Assembly (NCBI GenBank): GCA_021779435.1 | Contig: JAJYAR010000103.1 | Span: 1 to 8,026 of the forward strand | DNA from: a bacterium | GTDB taxonomy: Bacteria; Verrucomicrobiota; Verrucomicrobiae; JAJYAR01 | Direction of reading: 5' to 3' | DNA length: 8,026 nt | Translations under genes and position numbers: made by a program | Notes under the pieces: model-generated | Seen by the model: the letters and a program-made list of their open reading frames with translations, nothing else | Databases searched by the model: none | What the model was told of the DNA's origin: nothing | In this document: positions 7,148-8,026 of the stretch, one piece after another | Position numbering within the stretch: the first letter of the stretch is position 1 | How the letters are laid out: every line of letters begins with the position of its first letter

Positions 7148-7681
7148 TCACTCGACGATCAGTTCGCCCTTCATTCCCACCTGCATGTGACCGGGGAAGG
7201 CGCAGAGGAACGGATAATGACCGGGCTTCTTGGGCGCGTAGAAAAGGACGGTATCGGATTCCTTGGGACCGAGCAGCTTGGTGGACGCGAGGACGCGATC
7301 CTTGAAAGTGGCGGGGATGTAGTTGGTGGCCGCGGCGGTCCCGGCGTCGGCGGCAAAGGCCGTCAGATCGGTGCCTTCCGTGAGCAGCACCCAGTTGTGC
7401 CCCATGGAGAACTTCGGCACCGTTCCCTCGTTGGTCAGGGTGACGGCGAGCGCCTCGCCCGGCGTGGCATGGAGTTCCGTCGTGTTGAACTTCATCGTGT
7501 CGTTGGCCGTGAGGGCGATGGCGCGACCGGTTGCCGGCTTGTCCGCGGCCGGCGCACTCGCCGCCGCCGGCGCTGCCGCGGCGTTTGCCGCCTCAGGCGT
7601 CCGTTCGGATTTGCCGCAACCGCTCAGTGCGAGCGCTGCGAGGAGGGCACCACCGAGGACACTGTGTGATGTGATCTTCAT
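7148..7681 (-). CDS. Azurin-like blue copper lipoprotein, probable electron donor
   Basis: A 177-residue type 1 copper protein of the azurin family, which carries single electrons in the periplasm. Residues 1-22 are a lipoprotein signal (lipobox LSGC, Cys22), then an Ala/Pro-rich tether to about 50. The azurin domain follows: TMKFNTTEL near 62-70, then FSMGHNWVLL (91-100) with Gly94 and His95, and the C-terminal loop CAFPGHMQVGM with Cys160, His165 and Met170, completing the His-Cys-His-Met copper site. Mature azurins are near 128 residues; here the extra length is the signal and tether. It is the first gene of the operon and its stop lies 23 bp before the chosen nosZ start, or overlaps the alternative GTG. 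That position suggests it passes electrons to the CuA site of NosZ, an inference. Expression probably follows the FNR-type box at 7721-7734. ATG 7681 is preceded by no Shine-Dalgarno. Confidence 0.92.
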   Translation of the reverse strand: MKITSHSVLGGALLAALALSGCGKSERTPEAANAAAAPAAASAPAADKPATGRAIALTANDTMKFNTTELHATPGEALAVTLTNEGTVPKFSMGHNWVLLTEGTDLTAFAADAGTAAATNYIPATFKDRVLASTKLLGPKESDTVLFYAPKKPGHYPFLCAFPGHMQVGMKGELIVE

Positions 7682-7692
7682 AAGGTACGGCT

Positions 7693-7698
7693 ACGATA
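7693..7698 (-). promoter_or_regulatory. Candidate -10 of the azurin-nosZ operon
   Basis: On the minus strand TATCGT (4 of 6 matches to TATAAT) lies 22 bp after the FNR-type box at 7721-7734, the spacing expected for activation from a site centred near -41.5. Transcription would begin near 7686, leaving a leader of only about 5 bases before ATG 7681. This agrees with the absence of a Shine-Dalgarno sequence. Confidence 0.4.
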
Positions 7699-7720
7699 GC
7701 CCGGGTTTCGCGGCCAGACC

Positions 7721-7734
7721 TTGACCGGTGTCAA
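7721..7734. promoter_or_regulatory. FNR/NnrR/DNR-type box 1 (perfect palindrome)
   Basis: TTGACCGGTGTCAA is a fully symmetric 14-bp TTGAC-N4-GTCAA site. It matches the half-sites used by CRP/FNR-family regulators of denitrification (FNR TTGAT-N4-ATCAA; NnrR/DNR variants with C/G at the inner position). Its distance to the candidate minus-strand -10 (22 bp) and to a plus-strand TAAAAT (20 bp) would let it serve either direction. The regulator is not encoded in the window. Confidence 0.75.
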
Positions 7735-7749
7735 TCTGCCCTGAGATTG
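7732..7749. repeat. Inverted repeat overlapping FNR-type box 1
   Basis: CAATCT (7732-7737) and AGATTG (7744-7749) are perfect 6-bp inverted copies with a 6-base spacer. The left arm shares three bases with box 1. It could be a second operator or chance; there is no T-run to suggest a terminator. Confidence 0.3.
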
Positions 7750-7754
7750 TGTCC

Positions 7755-7760
7755 TAAAAT
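7755..7760 (+). promoter_or_regulatory. Candidate -10 of the divergent copper-protein gene
   Basis: TAAAAT matches TATAAT in 5 of 6 positions and begins 20 bp after FNR-type box 1, close to the class II activator spacing. Transcription would begin near 7767 and run through box 2 (7780-7793), which would then lie in the leader, about 35 bp before ATG 7827. Confidence 0.35.
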
Positions 7761-7779
7761 CTGCCGATCCGGGGTCGGA

Positions 7780-7793
7780 TTGATGTCGGTCAA
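7780..7793. promoter_or_regulatory. FNR/NnrR/DNR-type box 2
   Basis: TTGATGTCGGTCAA fits TTGAT-N4-GTCAA, the mixed half-site form typical of NnrR/DNR targets. Its centre lies 59 bp from the centre of box 1. Relative to the plus-strand gene it is centred about 40 bp before the ATG, with no good -10 between, so it would fit a leaderless start there or a repressor role for the TAAAAT promoter. Confidence 0.65.
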
Positions 7794-7826
7794 GGCACTG
7801 TCGGGAAAGCTGCGGCACTGTGAGCC

Positions 7827-8026
7827 ATGCACCTTCGCTCCCTATTGCTTCCTCTGTTGCTCGCGTTCGCGGTGACCGCTGTCACGGCGGCAGAAAAGGT
7901 TTTCGACGTGACGGGTGTTGTGCGTGCGCCGCTTGAGGGCGGGCGCATCGCCGTGGCGCACGACGCGATCGCCGGCTACATGCCCGCGATGACGATGCGT
8001 TTCAACGTGGCGGACGCGACTGAGGC
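7827..8026 (+). CDS. Exported CusF-like copper-binding protein, partial (possibly fused to SCO)
   Basis: The first 66 codons of a gene running off the right edge. Residues 1-22 are a Sec signal peptide (H2, R4, Leu-rich core, cleavage after VTA or TAA). From residue 26 the sequence FDVTGVVRAPLEGGRIAVAH and IAGYMPAMTMRF matches the small OB-fold copper-binding domain of the CusF type. His45, Met55 and Met57 correspond to the CusF metal ligands, while Met52 of YMPAMTM stands near the position of the CusF Trp. This variant is often found as the N-terminal part of larger proteins that continue into an SCO1/SenC domain, so the rest beyond the window may be an SCO-type copper chaperone; that is an expectation, not seen. 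It is divergent from the nos operon over a shared 145-bp control region, which suggests a role in copper supply to NosZ or the azurin. Only a weak GTGAG precedes the ATG. Confidence 0.8.
   Translation, partial: MHLRSLLLPLLLAFAVTAVTAAEKVFDVTGVVRAPLEGGRIAVAHDAIAGYMPAMTMRFNVADATE

Noticed and set aside
7764..7778. CCGATCC/GGGTCGG hairpin in the divergent control region
   Set aside because: The stem has a mismatch, the loop is a single base and there is no T-run. It is probably GC-rich chance pairing.
1..8026. CRISPR arrays, tRNA or rRNA genes, insertion sequences, attachment sites
   Set aside because: I saw no regularly spaced repeats, tRNA-like cloverleaf or rRNA segments, transposase motifs or terminal repeats on either strand.

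Overview
The window holds a compact nitrous oxide reductase (nos) locus from a high-G+C bacterium. NosZ carries a Sec-type lipoprotein signal rather than a twin-arginine one, which marks it as the atypical (clade II) form. Clade II NosZ, the G+C content, the general lack of Shine-Dalgarno sequences and the FN3/propeller-like secreted protein at the left edge would fit Verrucomicrobiota of the Opitutus type. That assignment is an inference, and Gemmatimonadota or another clade II carrier is possible.

Layout from left to right. (1) 1-715, minus strand: the N-terminal part of a secreted protein that runs off the left edge. (2) 716-1214: mostly empty DNA with one perfect inverted repeat. (3) 1215-1691, plus strand: a small single-domain cupin protein, convergent with the nos operon. 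(4) 1732-7681, minus strand: six genes in the order azurin-like lipoprotein, nosZ, four-helix membrane protein, nosD, nosF, nosY. The last four are joined by 4-bp ATGA stop/start overlaps. A strong GC hairpin lies between nosZ and the accessory genes. (5) 7682-7826: a divergent control region with two FNR/NnrR/DNR-type boxes (TTGAC-N4-GTCAA and TTGAT-N4-GTCAA). (6) 7827-8026, plus strand: the start of an exported CusF-like copper-binding protein, possibly the N-terminal domain of an SCO-type protein, running off the right edge.

The proposed division of labour is as follows. NosZ reduces N2O to N2 at its CuZ site, and its CuA domain takes in electrons. The azurin-like lipoprotein is a plausible membrane-tethered electron donor. 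NosD, NosF and NosY form the ABC-type maturation system for CuZ. The four-helix protein is an accessory membrane protein of unknown function. The divergent CusF-like protein probably handles copper. No nosL, nosR, nosX, cytochrome c or Rieske gene is seen between the first gene and the operon's end, so copper delivery and electron input must rely on other genes, either outside the window or on the azurin and CusF/SCO-like proteins. The FNR-type boxes suggest that both transcription units respond to oxygen limitation or nitric oxide.
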